Source of the DNA: JAEINY01 sp942490535 | Lineage (GTDB): Bacteria; Bacteroidota; Bacteroidia; Bacteroidales; Marinilabiliaceae | Length of the DNA stretch: 64,000 nt | Direction: 5' to 3' | NCBI GenBank assembly: GCA_942490535.1 | Contig: CALNXQ010000005.1 | Span: 186,001 to 250,000 of the forward strand | In this document: positions 18,348-26,121 of the stretch, in pieces | How positions within the stretch are numbered: position 1 is the stretch's first letter | How the letters are laid out: each line of letters begins with the position of its first letter | Program-made: the position numbers and the translations under genes | Notes under the pieces: generated by a model | The model's input: the letters and a program-made list of their open reading frames with translations, nothing else | Database searches by the model: none | What the model was told of the DNA's origin: nothing

Positions 18348-18536
18348 CTACACCGTTTCCTTTTTCCTGAAAAACATAGAGCCTATAGATCCAATGCCGA
18401 GAGCAAACACAAATCCGGCAAAGAAACCAACCCAATCCATATCCATTACCTCTGATCGCACGGACGAAAGTAAATAGATGATAATGGCCGCCAGAATCAA
18501 CGCAAGCGACATGACTATTTGTAAACTTTTTTTCAT
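18348..18536 (-). CDS. Small two-TM membrane protein
   Basis: From the ATG at 18536 the product is 62 residues: MKKSLQIV, a first helix (MSLALILAAIIIYLL), a short polar loop with EVMDMDW, a second helix (GFFAGFVFALGIGSIGSMFF) and a basic RKKETV tail. The frame extends 16 codons further upstream (to 18584), but that extension is polar and the inner ATG gives a normal membrane N-terminus. Small proteins of this form are common in Bacteroidota and uncharacterised. Confidence 0.65.
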   Translation of the reverse strand: MKKSLQIVMSLALILAAIIIYLLSSVRSEVMDMDWVGFFAGFVFALGIGSIGSMFFRKKETV

Positions 18537-18604
18537 CAGGTTTAGGTTTAAATTAAAGGCTCCTTCACAATTAGTGGTTGGCACTATTTCAAAATACTAA
18601 AATT

Positions 18605-18785
18605 CATCCCTTTCAGGGTTGTGATAGATGGTGTCATTAATCCCTGGGTTCCACCCAGGGTTATTAACACTAAACCACTTGGTGGTTGTAAAGAAATAAT
18701 CCTGAAAGGATTGAATATTAATAGCCACGGGTGAAACCCGTGGTAGAATCAATAAATGCATTACAACCCGGAATGGGTTGAATAG
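18605..18785. repeat. REP-like array of hairpins
   Basis: Six short stem-loops lie in about 180 bp: CCCT/AGGG (18608-18618), CCCTGGGT/ACCCAGGG (18642-18660), AACCAC/GTGGTT (18673-18687), TCCT/AGGA (18700-18710), CCACGGGT/ACCCGTGG (18725-18743) and AACCC/GGGTT (18765-18779). They are joined by AT-rich linkers with ATTAATA and TTGAATA. The composition is typical of dispersed extragenic palindromic elements of Bacteroidota. It lies just past the last gene of the polyamine operon and may serve as its 3' boundary. Confidence 0.75.
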
Positions 18786-18826
18786 ACCAACTTTTAACTA
18801 TGATAGAACCAAATTAAATATTGGTA

Positions 18827-19852
18827 TCAACAGCCTTCCTGCACTCCAAATACTTTCTCCAGCTTTTTCTTACTAGCCCCACGGGAAATAACGATTATGT
18901 AATGCCCTTCCCCGATGACAAAAGTATCCGCCGGATCTTTTAACAGCTTGCCATCTTCAACCAAACCAATGAGAATCACATTCTGGTTCTTTTTCAAGTC
19001 CACAAAAGCGTCAAAATAGGTTTTGCCCACATAGGGATTCCCATTCACCACCTTAAATTGTTGGATATCCTGATCCTCATCCAGCACACTGGTAGAGATC
19101 AAATCCTCAGTAAATTCGGCCACATGCGGCTCAAACAGATAACTGGCAACCAGTCGGGAAGCCACTTCCTCGCGCGCTACAACGTGGGAAACGCCAGTAT
19201 TTTCAAGGGTTTCCTTCAGCTCATGATTATTGCAATTCACAATGATCTTCAATGCCGGAAATGCCTTCTTCAGGTTCAAGACAAACACCAGCGTTTCGGT
19301 ATCTTCACTGAAGTTGATAAAAACGGCTTTACTTTGGTTGATATTAACTTTATCGTAGGCCGGAATATTGTTGTAATCCGCAAAAAGCACAAAACAGTGA
19401 TCCTCGGGATATAGATCCTTAATGAGTTCCAGGTCATTTTTTGAATTGGTGACAAAGGCAATTTTATGGCCCGCATTAAATATCTGATCAGCTACCTGAC
19501 GACCGAAATCACTCCAGCCGATGATGACGTAGTGGTCTTCGAACTTAGTGCCGAAGAATCCATTTTTCTTTTTTTCCATATATGTATTAATTCTGCTGGT
19601 TACTTCGCCAATGACATATCCCAAAACGCCCAAACTCCCCAGGATGATGAAGAGCCCGACAATTTTACCCGGCATGGTCACCGGATAAAAATCCCCATAC
19701 CCCACGGTGGTCAGCGTCACTACCGCATACCACAAGGCATCGGTCATGGAGTGGATGTTGGCATTGGGCGCACCACGCTCCATTATACTCACCAGGTAAA
19801 TCAGGCAGAGGTAAATAATGACACCTATAACAAGACTTGCTTTTTTCTTCAT
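18827..19852 (-). CDS. Two-TM potassium channel with RCK (TrkA) domain
   Basis: A 341-residue MthK/Kch-type channel. Helix 1 spans about 6-23, a pore helix leads to the K+ filter TVGYGD (49-54), and helix 2 spans about 62-82. A cytoplasmic RCK_N domain starts at HYVIIGWSDFGRQVADQI, where the Rossmann GxGxxG is GWSDFG, and an RCK_C domain ends the protein. Channels of this type open in response to a cytoplasmic ligand. It is last in the PspA-polyamine operon, 22 bp after speD. Loss of the second canonical glycine may change nucleotide binding. Confidence 0.9.
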   Translation of the reverse strand: MKKKASLVIGVIIYLCLIYLVSIMERGAPNANIHSMTDALWYAVVTLTTVGYGDFYPVTMPGKIVGLFIILGSLGVLGYVIGEVTSRINTYMEKKKNGFFGTKFEDHYVIIGWSDFGRQVADQIFNAGHKIAFVTNSKNDLELIKDLYPEDHCFVLFADYNNIPAYDKVNINQSKAVFINFSEDTETLVFVLNLKKAFPALKIIVNCNNHELKETLENTGVSHVVAREEVASRLVASYLFEPHVAEFTEDLISTSVLDEDQDIQQFKVVNGNPYVGKTYFDAFVDLKKNQNVILIGLVEDGKLLKDPADTFVIGEGHYIIVISRGASKKKLEKVFGVQEGC

Positions 19853-19874
19853 GGATCAGTGCTTTTATCGTTTT

Positions 19875-20237
19875 CTAAAGAGTATCGGCTGAACAGATTT
19901 CCAGTGCTTCATTTTCCCACTTGACGACCTCAGGCAGATGGGAAATCAGCGATTTAAAGGCCTCTGCCTTCGCCGCATTACAACTACTCAGCTCCACGTA
20001 ACACCATCCACTCTCTGTAAAGGTGTGCAGAGCCAGGTGCGACTCGGCCAATAACCAAAAGGCTGTAAAGCCATTCAAAGGAAACCGGTGAGCGGTATAA
20101 TCCAAAATCTTGAAGCCGGCCTTCAACAAGCTGTCCTCAAACACAAGCTTGAGTTGTTCTTCGTCAACCTTCTGAATCCAACCTTTCAGATTGAAGACTT
20201 TCGGTGGGAGTATTTTTGGTGTGATTGTGTTCATCAT
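19875..20237 (-). CDS. speD: S-adenosylmethionine decarboxylase proenzyme
   Basis: A 120-residue class 1B AdoMet decarboxylase, made as a proenzyme that cleaves itself before Ser66 in AESHLALHTFTESG to generate the pyruvoyl cofactor. His67 and Cys86 (ELSSCN) are in the positions of the family's processing and catalytic residues. It makes decarboxylated AdoMet, the aminopropyl donor for the spermidine synthase of the same operon. A broken four-helix-bundle gene separates it from speE. Confidence 0.88.
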   Translation of the reverse strand: MMNTITPKILPPKVFNLKGWIQKVDEEQLKLVFEDSLLKAGFKILDYTAHRFPLNGFTAFWLLAESHLALHTFTESGWCYVELSSCNAAKAEAFKSLISHLPEVVKWENEALEICSADTL

Positions 20238-20291
20238 TAAAATCTAAATTCAGTAGTCGCAAAACAAAAAAACAGTTCAATCCGATAAAAT

Positions 20292-20316
20292 ATCGAATTA
20301 CGAACCTTGATTAACG
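20292..20316. repeat. Left flanking repeat of the four-helix-bundle gene
   Basis: This 25-bp segment starting ATCGAATTACGAA matches 20738-20762 (starting ATCGAATGATGAA) at 18 of 25 positions in the same orientation. The two lie on either side of the pseudogene. Confidence 0.45.
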
Positions 20317-20327
20317 CTATTTGAAAG

Positions 20328-20689
20328 TTATGAATGAGAATTAGTTTGAGCAGTGGATATGCTTTTTACAAAAATGGCTATTAATTCATTATTTTCTGCT
20401 TTTGCTTTCATGATTATATTTTTGTCTTTATGTAAGCCACATCTATGGATGATTTTCAAATTGATGTATATTTCTCTTAATTCTTTCAAAATAATTTTCA
20501 TCTTGTGGATAAAGTCCCTTTTGATTCAGCACTCTGAGCTTCTCCATAATTTAAAGAAACTGAAGTCCCGGATCGTACCAATTGACCAGCCAGATGATTT
20601 CCTGCTTTTGTATTTGTTGTTTCATTCACAATATCAACAATCATCACAGAAAATGAAATGAGCCGTTCCTCAAGGTCATACTTTTTCAT
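20328..20689 (-). pseudogene. Four-helix-bundle (S23/IVS-type) protein gene with a -1 frameshift
   Basis: The first 56 codons (MKKYDLEERLISFSVMIVDI...GEAQSAESK) are typical of the 23S-intervening-sequence/four-helix-bundle family, then the frame shifts into GTLSTR and a stop. Reading on in the next frame restores the family C-terminus (DFIHKMKIILKELREIYINL...) down to a TAA at 20328. Adding one A to the four-A run at the junction (plus-strand TTTT near 20520) gives an intact protein of about 120 residues, the usual family length. It is flanked by imperfect direct repeats (20292-20316, 20738-20762). Sequencing error is possible. Confidence 0.8.
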
Positions 20690-20737
20690 TGGTCTGGCTT
20701 TAAGTTAATAAAGTCTAAACTCTTTATTCCATCTAAT

Positions 20738-20762
20738 ATCGAATGATGAATTTCAATCAACG
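20738..20762. repeat. Right flanking repeat of the four-helix-bundle gene
   Basis: Partner of 20292-20316. Further ATTCGTT-like copies and the palindrome TGATTcgttAATCA (20801-20814) follow up to the end of speE. Confidence 0.45.
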
Positions 20763-20835
20763 AATTTAGAACTAACCTAGGCTGAAAACTTCTACATTAA
20801 TGATTCGTTAATCATCATTCGTTATTCCTCACTTG

Positions 20836-22389
20836 TCAGTACAAATCCCAATTGCCATTCAGGTAATACTTATACAAAACCGGATCATGAATGCGGTTGA
20901 TCTTAATCGAATCCGCTTGGCCCGGATACACATCTTTTCCAAACGAAGTAATCAGCTGCATGGCTTCATTATTGATCCATTGCGTTTGAACATGGTCAAA
21001 GGTCAGCTTTTGCAAAGCCTTTTTCAAGTCAAAATCATCGCTACTTTTAATACCCATACTCCAACCCCATTCGCCCAGAGTAATCACATGATTGTGCAAG
21101 GGGATGGTTTGAAAGCCACCGGAACGCATGGTTTGCACGATGCACTTAAACGCATCGGTGGCAAAATACGGACTTCCCGCCTGAGTGATGATGATGCCGC
21201 CAGGCCGCAAATGCTTGTAGGCTGTCCGATAAAACTCCTGTGAATAGAGTCGCCCTAACTCAATAGTCCGCGGATCGGGCAAATCCACAATGATCACATC
21301 GTAAAAATGCTTATTCTCGCTCAGATAATGATAGCCATCGGCATTAATCACCTCCACTTTTTCGTGATGCAGTGCATTTTCATTGAGCTTCGTGATCAGC
21401 GGATGCTCCAGGCCCAACCTGGTCATAGCAGGATCTAAATCCACCAGAGTGATTTTATCCGTCGCCTCATATTTTAAGAGCTCTCGTACAGCACACCCAT
21501 CTCCACCACCCAATACCAATACTTCTTTGGGATGTGGATGCAAGGTCATTGCCGGATGCACCAACGGTTCATGGTACATCATCTCATCCATGGTACACAA
21601 TTGCTGATTACCATTGAGGTATAACCAAAAATCATGTTTCCATTGTGTGATGACGATGCGTTGATACTTGCTCTGCTCGGCATAAACGATTTTATCTTTG
21701 TACTTAATTTGTTCGCCATACTTCACAATGGGATCAGAGACGAAGACACCAATACAGATCACAACAGAGATCGCCACAATAAATACTTTAATGCGGGTTT
21801 GGTAAACGGGTGCAATAATATCCTTCAGGAGAATAAAAACGCCAATGGCCACCACAAAATTAACGGCTCCCAAAAAGAAAGGCAGATACGTCAAGCCTAA
21901 AAAGGGCAACCCAATGATCACAAAAAAGACGCCCCCCAACAGACTCCCATAGTAATCCTTCTCAAGCACGTTGGAAATGTTCACACGCAGACTCTCGTAT
22001 TCATCATTAATGCGCATCACCAGTGGAATTTCCATGCCAATCAAGGTCCCGATCATGATGGAAAAGCCATAAATCAGCACCGCTAATGAGCCGGTGAAGG
22101 CCGAAGCCGTATACACCACCATGGGCGCAAAGGAGACCACCAAGGAGAGGATGAACTCCAGAACTAAAAACTTCTCCGTCAAATGAACCTTAAAGGATTT
22201 GCTGATGCGGCTTCCCAACCCCATGGAGAACATCATCGTTGAAACGATCATGGTCCATTGCAGGATGGAATCTCCCAGGAAATAAGTGGCCAGTGTGGAG
22301 AGTAAATATTCGGCCACGATACCACTAAAACCAGTGGCAAAGATCGCAGCCAGCAATATGGCAGAGTATTTATTACGAATTTTAAACAT
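20836..22389 (-). CDS. speE: Membrane-bound spermidine synthase (aminopropyltransferase)
   Basis: The start is taken at the ATG at 22389 (MFKIRNKYSAILL), giving 517 residues; the frame extends nine codons upstream into the hairpin leader. The N-terminal half has about seven hydrophobic helices. The C-terminal half is a spermidine synthase domain with the acceptor-side MDEMMYHEPLVH, the AdoMet-binding LGGGDGCAVRELL (about 293-305), VDLDPAM and the catalytic DLPDPRT (about 359-365). It should transfer an aminopropyl group from decarboxylated AdoMet to a diamine at the inner membrane. The fused membrane half is unlike soluble SpeE and suggests a membrane-linked acceptor or transport role. speD is in the same operon. 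Confidence 0.9.
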   Translation of the reverse strand: MFKIRNKYSAILLAAIFATGFSGIVAEYLLSTLATYFLGDSILQWTMIVSTMMFSMGLGSRISKSFKVHLTEKFLVLEFILSLVVSFAPMVVYTASAFTGSLAVLIYGFSIMIGTLIGMEIPLVMRINDEYESLRVNISNVLEKDYYGSLLGGVFFVIIGLPFLGLTYLPFFLGAVNFVVAIGVFILLKDIIAPVYQTRIKVFIVAISVVICIGVFVSDPIVKYGEQIKYKDKIVYAEQSKYQRIVITQWKHDFWLYLNGNQQLCTMDEMMYHEPLVHPAMTLHPHPKEVLVLGGGDGCAVRELLKYEATDKITLVDLDPAMTRLGLEHPLITKLNENALHHEKVEVINADGYHYLSENKHFYDVIIVDLPDPRTIELGRLYSQEFYRTAYKHLRPGGIIITQAGSPYFATDAFKCIVQTMRSGGFQTIPLHNHVITLGEWGWSMGIKSSDDFDLKKALQKLTFDHVQTQWINNEAMQLITSFGKDVYPGQADSIKINRIHDPVLYKYYLNGNWDLY

Positions 22390-22403
22390 GAACAAAAGCG
22401 CTA

Positions 22404-22458
22404 AACACAGAGACACGGAGATACAGGTTTGTCCACTGCGTCTCCGTGCCTCCGTGTT
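22404..22458. repeat. Large imperfect hairpin between DUF350 and speE genes
   Basis: AACACAGAGACACGGAGA (22404-22421) pairs with TCTCCGTGCCTCCGTGTT (22441-22458) at 16 of 18 positions plus G-U pairs, around a 19-nt loop. The CTCCGTG-type sequence recurs as dispersed spacer elements in many bacterial genomes (recalled, not checked here). It may weaken read-through or stabilise the upstream half of the operon mRNA. Confidence 0.65.
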
Positions 22459-22470
22459 ATGATTATATAA

Positions 22471-23346
22471 TTACAGACACCAGGTAATTAGAACCGAACC
22501 ACCAATGTAAGCAAAGGCTTCAATGATGGCAGCTCCCACATTCGGGTGTTCCTGATTAACGATTTCATCGGTCAAACGCTGACCCGGCAACAGAATTTTA
22601 TCAGTCAAAAAGCGCATGACCGGCAATAAGATGATTCCTAATACCAATTCGAATCCTGCTTCCGCAAAAGTAGGACCCCAGCCCTCAAAATCACCGGAAA
22701 TACCGAACCGAATCAAATTGGCAATGGCAATTAAAGCCCCAGCAAAACCAACGCCTACCGCCACATTATCACGCTCGATGTGATCGTGCACATCATAAGG
22801 GGTAATGAATTGGTACACCGCTGCTGTGATAAACAGGGCCAACTGACCAACGGCCCAAAAGACCACCGCCGTTAAGATGCCGCTCGCCCAACCGCCCAAC
22901 ACGGTCTCACCCGAGACGGCACCAAAAATGATCAAACCGGAAGCCACCGATACAGCCCCTTCAATAACGCCCGTCCCGGCATTCCGATCTTCAATGATTT
23001 CTTTTTTTACACAGAATTTGCGTAGAATCACTTTATCATTGAGCCAAATGGACAAGTTCAGCAGGATGATGGCCAGAACGCCATACATCAGAATGTCAAT
23101 GATGTCATTCACCAAACCACGCGAGGGCCCCACAATGGCACTTCCAATGGCCAACAACAACCCAATAAAATAACCAACATGCGCAAACGAAAATGCCAGG
23201 TTATCTTTTTCCACCAGCTCTTCTTTCACGCTAAAACCACGGTTCACCAATTGGTAAGTTAACTTACCCAGGTAAAAAATCACAAACCCTACCGCAATGT
23301 AAACCACTGCATCGTAGAGGATGGTTGAAATATCTGATAATGTCAT
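22471..23346 (-). CDS. DUF350 membrane protein, two tandem domains
   Basis: A 291-residue protein with about eight hydrophobic helices arranged as two similar halves (about 10-140 and 145-285), each with the DUF350 pattern of an acidic motif after a helix pair (KDNLAFSFAHVGYFIGLLLAIG and RDNVAVGVGFAGALIAIAN). E. coli YjfL is the best-known member and lies in yjfIJKLMC with a PspA homologue. The molecular role is unknown; the neighbourhood links it to membrane stress and polyamines. Confidence 0.88.
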   Translation of the reverse strand: MTLSDISTILYDAVVYIAVGFVIFYLGKLTYQLVNRGFSVKEELVEKDNLAFSFAHVGYFIGLLLAIGSAIVGPSRGLVNDIIDILMYGVLAIILLNLSIWLNDKVILRKFCVKKEIIEDRNAGTGVIEGAVSVASGLIIFGAVSGETVLGGWASGILTAVVFWAVGQLALFITAAVYQFITPYDVHDHIERDNVAVGVGFAGALIAIANLIRFGISGDFEGWGPTFAEAGFELVLGIILLPVMRFLTDKILLPGQRLTDEIVNQEHPNVGAAIIEAFAYIGGSVLITWCL

Positions 23347-23373
23347 AATAAATCGTTTTTCAGGGTTAGGGTA

Positions 23374-24189
23374 TTATTTACCAGATCCGCCACTACGGCC
23401 TCTTGATGATGAACTGCTGTATCGCGATGAGCTGCGGGTCTTTTTACTGCCATAACTCGAGCCGGAAGAGTAGCTACGCGAGCTGCTGGAACTGGCCGAA
23501 CGGGATACCTGACTCCGCACATTACTTTTAAAAGTAGACGGCTTGGATCCCCAGGTACTGGATTGCCCTTTTCCGGAAGCCGTATAAGATTTGGTGCCAT
23601 ACGTGTTATTGCCCCCTGAGCCATAATAGGGTCGTGACCCATAATAACCACCCCGGTAATCATTGTAATAATCCCTGCGGACCGGATTCGACATCATGTT
23701 AAACATGGAGGACATAAAGGCATACCTGCCATAAAACTCCCAAAAGGAGGACCCATTCCGCTCTTGCCACTGCCCATATTTAGGATTACCCACATAGTTG
23801 CTATACCCGGCCGGACTGGCCACCTTATTAAGTTGACCATCCTTCTTGGAGACAATTTCCATCCCCATGTTATCCACATGTGTGGCAAAAAAAGCATCGG
23901 TTACTTTTTCCCAACCGGTCAGATTGCGGAGGATGGTATCTGGTTTTTCCACCACCACATTGTATTGATGGTAATATCCGCCATCCCGCGAGTCCATATC
24001 GGTTAATATGATCGTAAAATTGTCTTCGCCAGATAATGATTGGATCAATTTATCCACCGGTGATTTTTCCCAGGTCTCCATCGACGACCGGGAACTATCC
24101 ACTGAAGTATTCCGACAGCTACTACAGGTTTTAAAAAAGACAAAACCGATAATAACAATGATAATAATTTTAGCTATTCCGTTGTTCAT
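23374..24189 (-). CDS. Membrane-anchored protein with Ser/Gly/Arg-rich tail
   Basis: A 271-residue protein: one N-terminal membrane anchor (IAKIIIIVIIGFVFF) followed by CSSC, a soluble domain of about 130 residues (DNFTIILTDMDSRDG... GWEKVTDAFFATHVDN), and a low-complexity tail from about 165 rich in Tyr, Gly, Ser and Arg ending RGRSGGSGK. Placement in the operon corresponds to YjfM (DUF1190/YgiB type) of E. coli, which also has a Ser/Gly-rich end, but I cannot show homology. The tail may bind surfaces or nucleic acid. Confidence 0.65.
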   Translation of the reverse strand: MNNGIAKIIIIVIIGFVFFKTCSSCRNTSVDSSRSSMETWEKSPVDKLIQSLSGEDNFTIILTDMDSRDGGYYHQYNVVVEKPDTILRNLTGWEKVTDAFFATHVDNMGMEIVSKKDGQLNKVASPAGYSNYVGNPKYGQWQERNGSSFWEFYGRYAFMSSMFNMMSNPVRRDYYNDYRGGYYGSRPYYGSGGNNTYGTKSYTASGKGQSSTWGSKPSTFKSNVRSQVSRSASSSSSRSYSSGSSYGSKKTRSSSRYSSSSSRGRSGGSGK

Positions 24190-24211
24190 AAGTACCGTTA
24201 ATTAGGTATGA

Positions 24212-24763
24212 TTACTTGGTCTCTTCTGCGGGTAAAATGTTGGAGATTTCAAACTCCTGAACACGGCGGCCCACGGATGCTTCAAATTCCTTTTCGTCCC
24301 ACTGCTCAATGCAGATCTGGTGCTCACCCGACTCATCCTCATAATCCCACGAGCGGAATTCTTCCCAATTATCGCCCTTGGCTATATCGTGAAAATAACC
24401 CGGTGCTTCCTTCTCCTGGTAATAAGTCACCCCCTTATAGACAATCTTCTTGGGCGCTTTCTGCTGCTCGATTAACTCATCAAGCAAATCCTCATCAATG
24501 GCGCGCACCTTTACCTTATTCATGAAGGCCAGGCTCAACTCATCATCCTCTTCGAGGGATAAATAACACACCTGAGAGCCATTGTTTACCTTAAATTCCC
24601 GGGTGAAATAGTTATCCCCCCAATCGTATTCATAAATGGCCTCTACCACCCAGGTCGATAAGTCATACTCAAAAATAAAACCAACATCCAGGTCGTGAAC
24701 CCGGATGTTGGTGCTATCGTAATGAGCTTCTTGTTTTTTCTTGAAGAAATCAAATATACCCAT
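24212..24763 (-). CDS. DUF4178 protein
   Basis: A 183-residue acidic cytoplasmic protein starting MGIFDFFKKKQE, with the DUF4178 pattern DLDVGFIFEYDLSTWVVEAIYEYDWG and EFRSWDYEDESGEHQICIEQWDEKEFEASVGRRV. It occupies the place of YjfK (DUF2491) in the E. coli yjf operon. DUF4178 proteins are usually encoded with PspA, DUF350 and polyamine genes. The start is 2 bp after the PspA stop, so translation is probably coupled. Confidence 0.82.
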   Translation of the reverse strand: MGIFDFFKKKQEAHYDSTNIRVHDLDVGFIFEYDLSTWVVEAIYEYDWGDNYFTREFKVNNGSQVCYLSLEEDDELSLAFMNKVKVRAIDEDLLDELIEQQKAPKKIVYKGVTYYQEKEAPGYFHDIAKGDNWEEFRSWDYEDESGEHQICIEQWDEKEFEASVGRRVQEFEISNILPAEETK

Positions 24764-24765
24764 CG

Positions 24766-25476
24766 TTATTCTTCCGTCTTAGTTTTCAATTTAGCTTTCA
24801 ACTCTTCCAATGAATTGGACGCTTTCACATTTTTACTGGACAATACGGCATCAATCTCATCATCGATGCTGCGGTTTTCCATACTGATTTCACCGTAAGC
24901 CTCTGCCAGGGCTTCCTGCTGGGCCACCTTTTCCTTCATTTTTTCCAACATGGAAACCGTACCGGAACTATCGATGCCACTCAATTGCTTGTTGATTTTC
25001 TGGGTGGCGCTGCTCACGCGGGCTCGCGCTTTTAAGGTACGCAACTCATTTTCATAGCTGGAAATGGAACTTTTCAGTTTCTTCACGTTCTTATCCAAGG
25101 TGGCAATGCTGTTCTCAAAACGCACCACTTCTTCCTGAGCACGAGTGGCCGCTTCCAAAGCTTCCTCTTTACGACTCAAGGCTTCAGTAGCCAGACGATC
25201 GGCTTCTGCCACATCCAACTCGCCTTTTTCAGCTTTCTGAATTAATAAAATGGCTTTTTGCTCGTAGTTTGTAGCCTGTGCTTTACTATCGTTCAAGTCC
25301 TTTTTACTGCGGATCGCCATGGCTTTCACCTCAGCTAAAGCCTGTAAACTTTTATCCAAATCCACCTTTAAATCACGGATGCCTTGTTCGGTCATCTTGA
25401 TCGGATCTTCTAATTTATCTACCAGGGAATGCGCTTCTGCTTTTCCCACGCGAAATATTCTATCGAAAATACCCAT
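24766..25476 (-). CDS. PspA/IM30 family protein
   Basis: A 236-residue coiled-coil protein of the PspA/Vipp1 family: MGIFDRIFRVGKAEAHSLVDKLEDPIKMTEQGIRDL is the amphipathic helix 0 and first hairpin helix, and the central region is continuous coiled coil to about 185. Such proteins assemble into ESCRT-III-like rods that bind and protect stressed inner membranes. In this operon it is the second gene, equivalent to YjfJ. No PspF-type activator is nearby. Confidence 0.9.
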   Translation of the reverse strand: MGIFDRIFRVGKAEAHSLVDKLEDPIKMTEQGIRDLKVDLDKSLQALAEVKAMAIRSKKDLNDSKAQATNYEQKAILLIQKAEKGELDVAEADRLATEALSRKEEALEAATRAQEEVVRFENSIATLDKNVKKLKSSISSYENELRTLKARARVSSATQKINKQLSGIDSSGTVSMLEKMKEKVAQQEALAEAYGEISMENRSIDDEIDAVLSSKNVKASNSLEELKAKLKTKTEE

Positions 25477-25491
25477 ATGTTGTGTTCTTTT

Positions 25492-25887
25492 TTATGCTTT
25501 TGAAAATTCAATTAACTCTTCGGAATACTCCGACAATATCAATTTAAGGGAATTTAAACTGGCCTCCAGCTCATTTTGATCCAGATTCTCCAATTGCAGC
25601 GTGTCGCGGAAAATCACTTTTTTACCCGTTTCATCCAGGCTAAAAGCACCATGCACCACTTCCCTGTTTTTCTTTAATAAAGATACAAAAATCTCCTCAG
25701 TCCCTTTCTCCATCTCAAACAACAAACCTTCAATGATCAAAAAGGAATCTTCACAATCGATGATCACGTTGCTAATGCCATCATCTTCCTTTTCAACAAC
25801 AAACAATTCTTCAGCTGCATCTTCTGATACAATACTATATTCAAGGTCAAGCAAGTACTCTTTCACCTTGTTGAAATATTCACTCAT
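25492..25887 (-). CDS. DUF2170/YjfI-like small acidic protein
   Basis: A 131-residue acidic protein with helix-strand-helix layout (MSEYFNKVKEYLLDLEYSIV..., then strands NVIIDCEDSFLIIEGLLFEM, KKVIFRDTL, and a last helix). Position as first gene before pspA and the outline of the sequence match YjfI (DUF2170), which has a type III secretion chaperone-like fold. Sequence identity with YjfI looks low, so this is a family-level guess supported by context. Confidence 0.6.
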   Translation of the reverse strand: MSEYFNKVKEYLLDLEYSIVSEDAAEELFVVEKEDDGISNVIIDCEDSFLIIEGLLFEMEKGTEEIFVSLLKKNREVVHGAFSLDETGKKVIFRDTLQLENLDQNELEASLNSLKLILSEYSEELIEFSKA

Positions 25888-25978
25888 ATTCTTTAGATTT
25901 TATAGAGATTTATATACAGATTTAGTATTGATGTTTACGTGAAATAAACACCTCGGCAGTCAATCAATATGGGACAAC

Positions 25979-26008
25979 CAAATATATGAAAAGTTTAGCA
26001 AGATCAAA
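25979..26008 (-). promoter_or_regulatory. Promoter of the PspA-polyamine operon
   Basis: On the minus strand TTTG (26005-26008), 18 bp, then TATATTTG (25979-25986), an exact TAnnTTTG match. Transcription would start near 25972, with a leader of about 85 nt. Confidence 0.65.
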
Positions 26009-26082
26009 AGTCGATTAGCAATGATCGAAAATGATGGAATTCTTTTTACAGTTTCACCAGTAGTCCTGCTATATCAAAAATA

Positions 26083-26116
26083 AAAGAGGCGCTTGTCTAG
26101 AACACAAGGCCTCTTT
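26083..26116 (-). terminator. Terminator of the TonB-ABC-PepSY operon
   Basis: AAAGAGGC (26083-26090) pairs with GCCTCTTT (26109-26116), with an inner CTTGT/ACAAG stem. It begins 6 bp past the stop of the PepSY-TM gene and is followed by TATTTTTG on the minus strand. Confidence 0.85.
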
Positions 26117-26121
26117 CTTAC

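Noticed and set aside
22404..22458. Rho-independent terminator before speE
   Set aside because: The stem is long but no T run follows on the minus strand, and the operon appears to continue.
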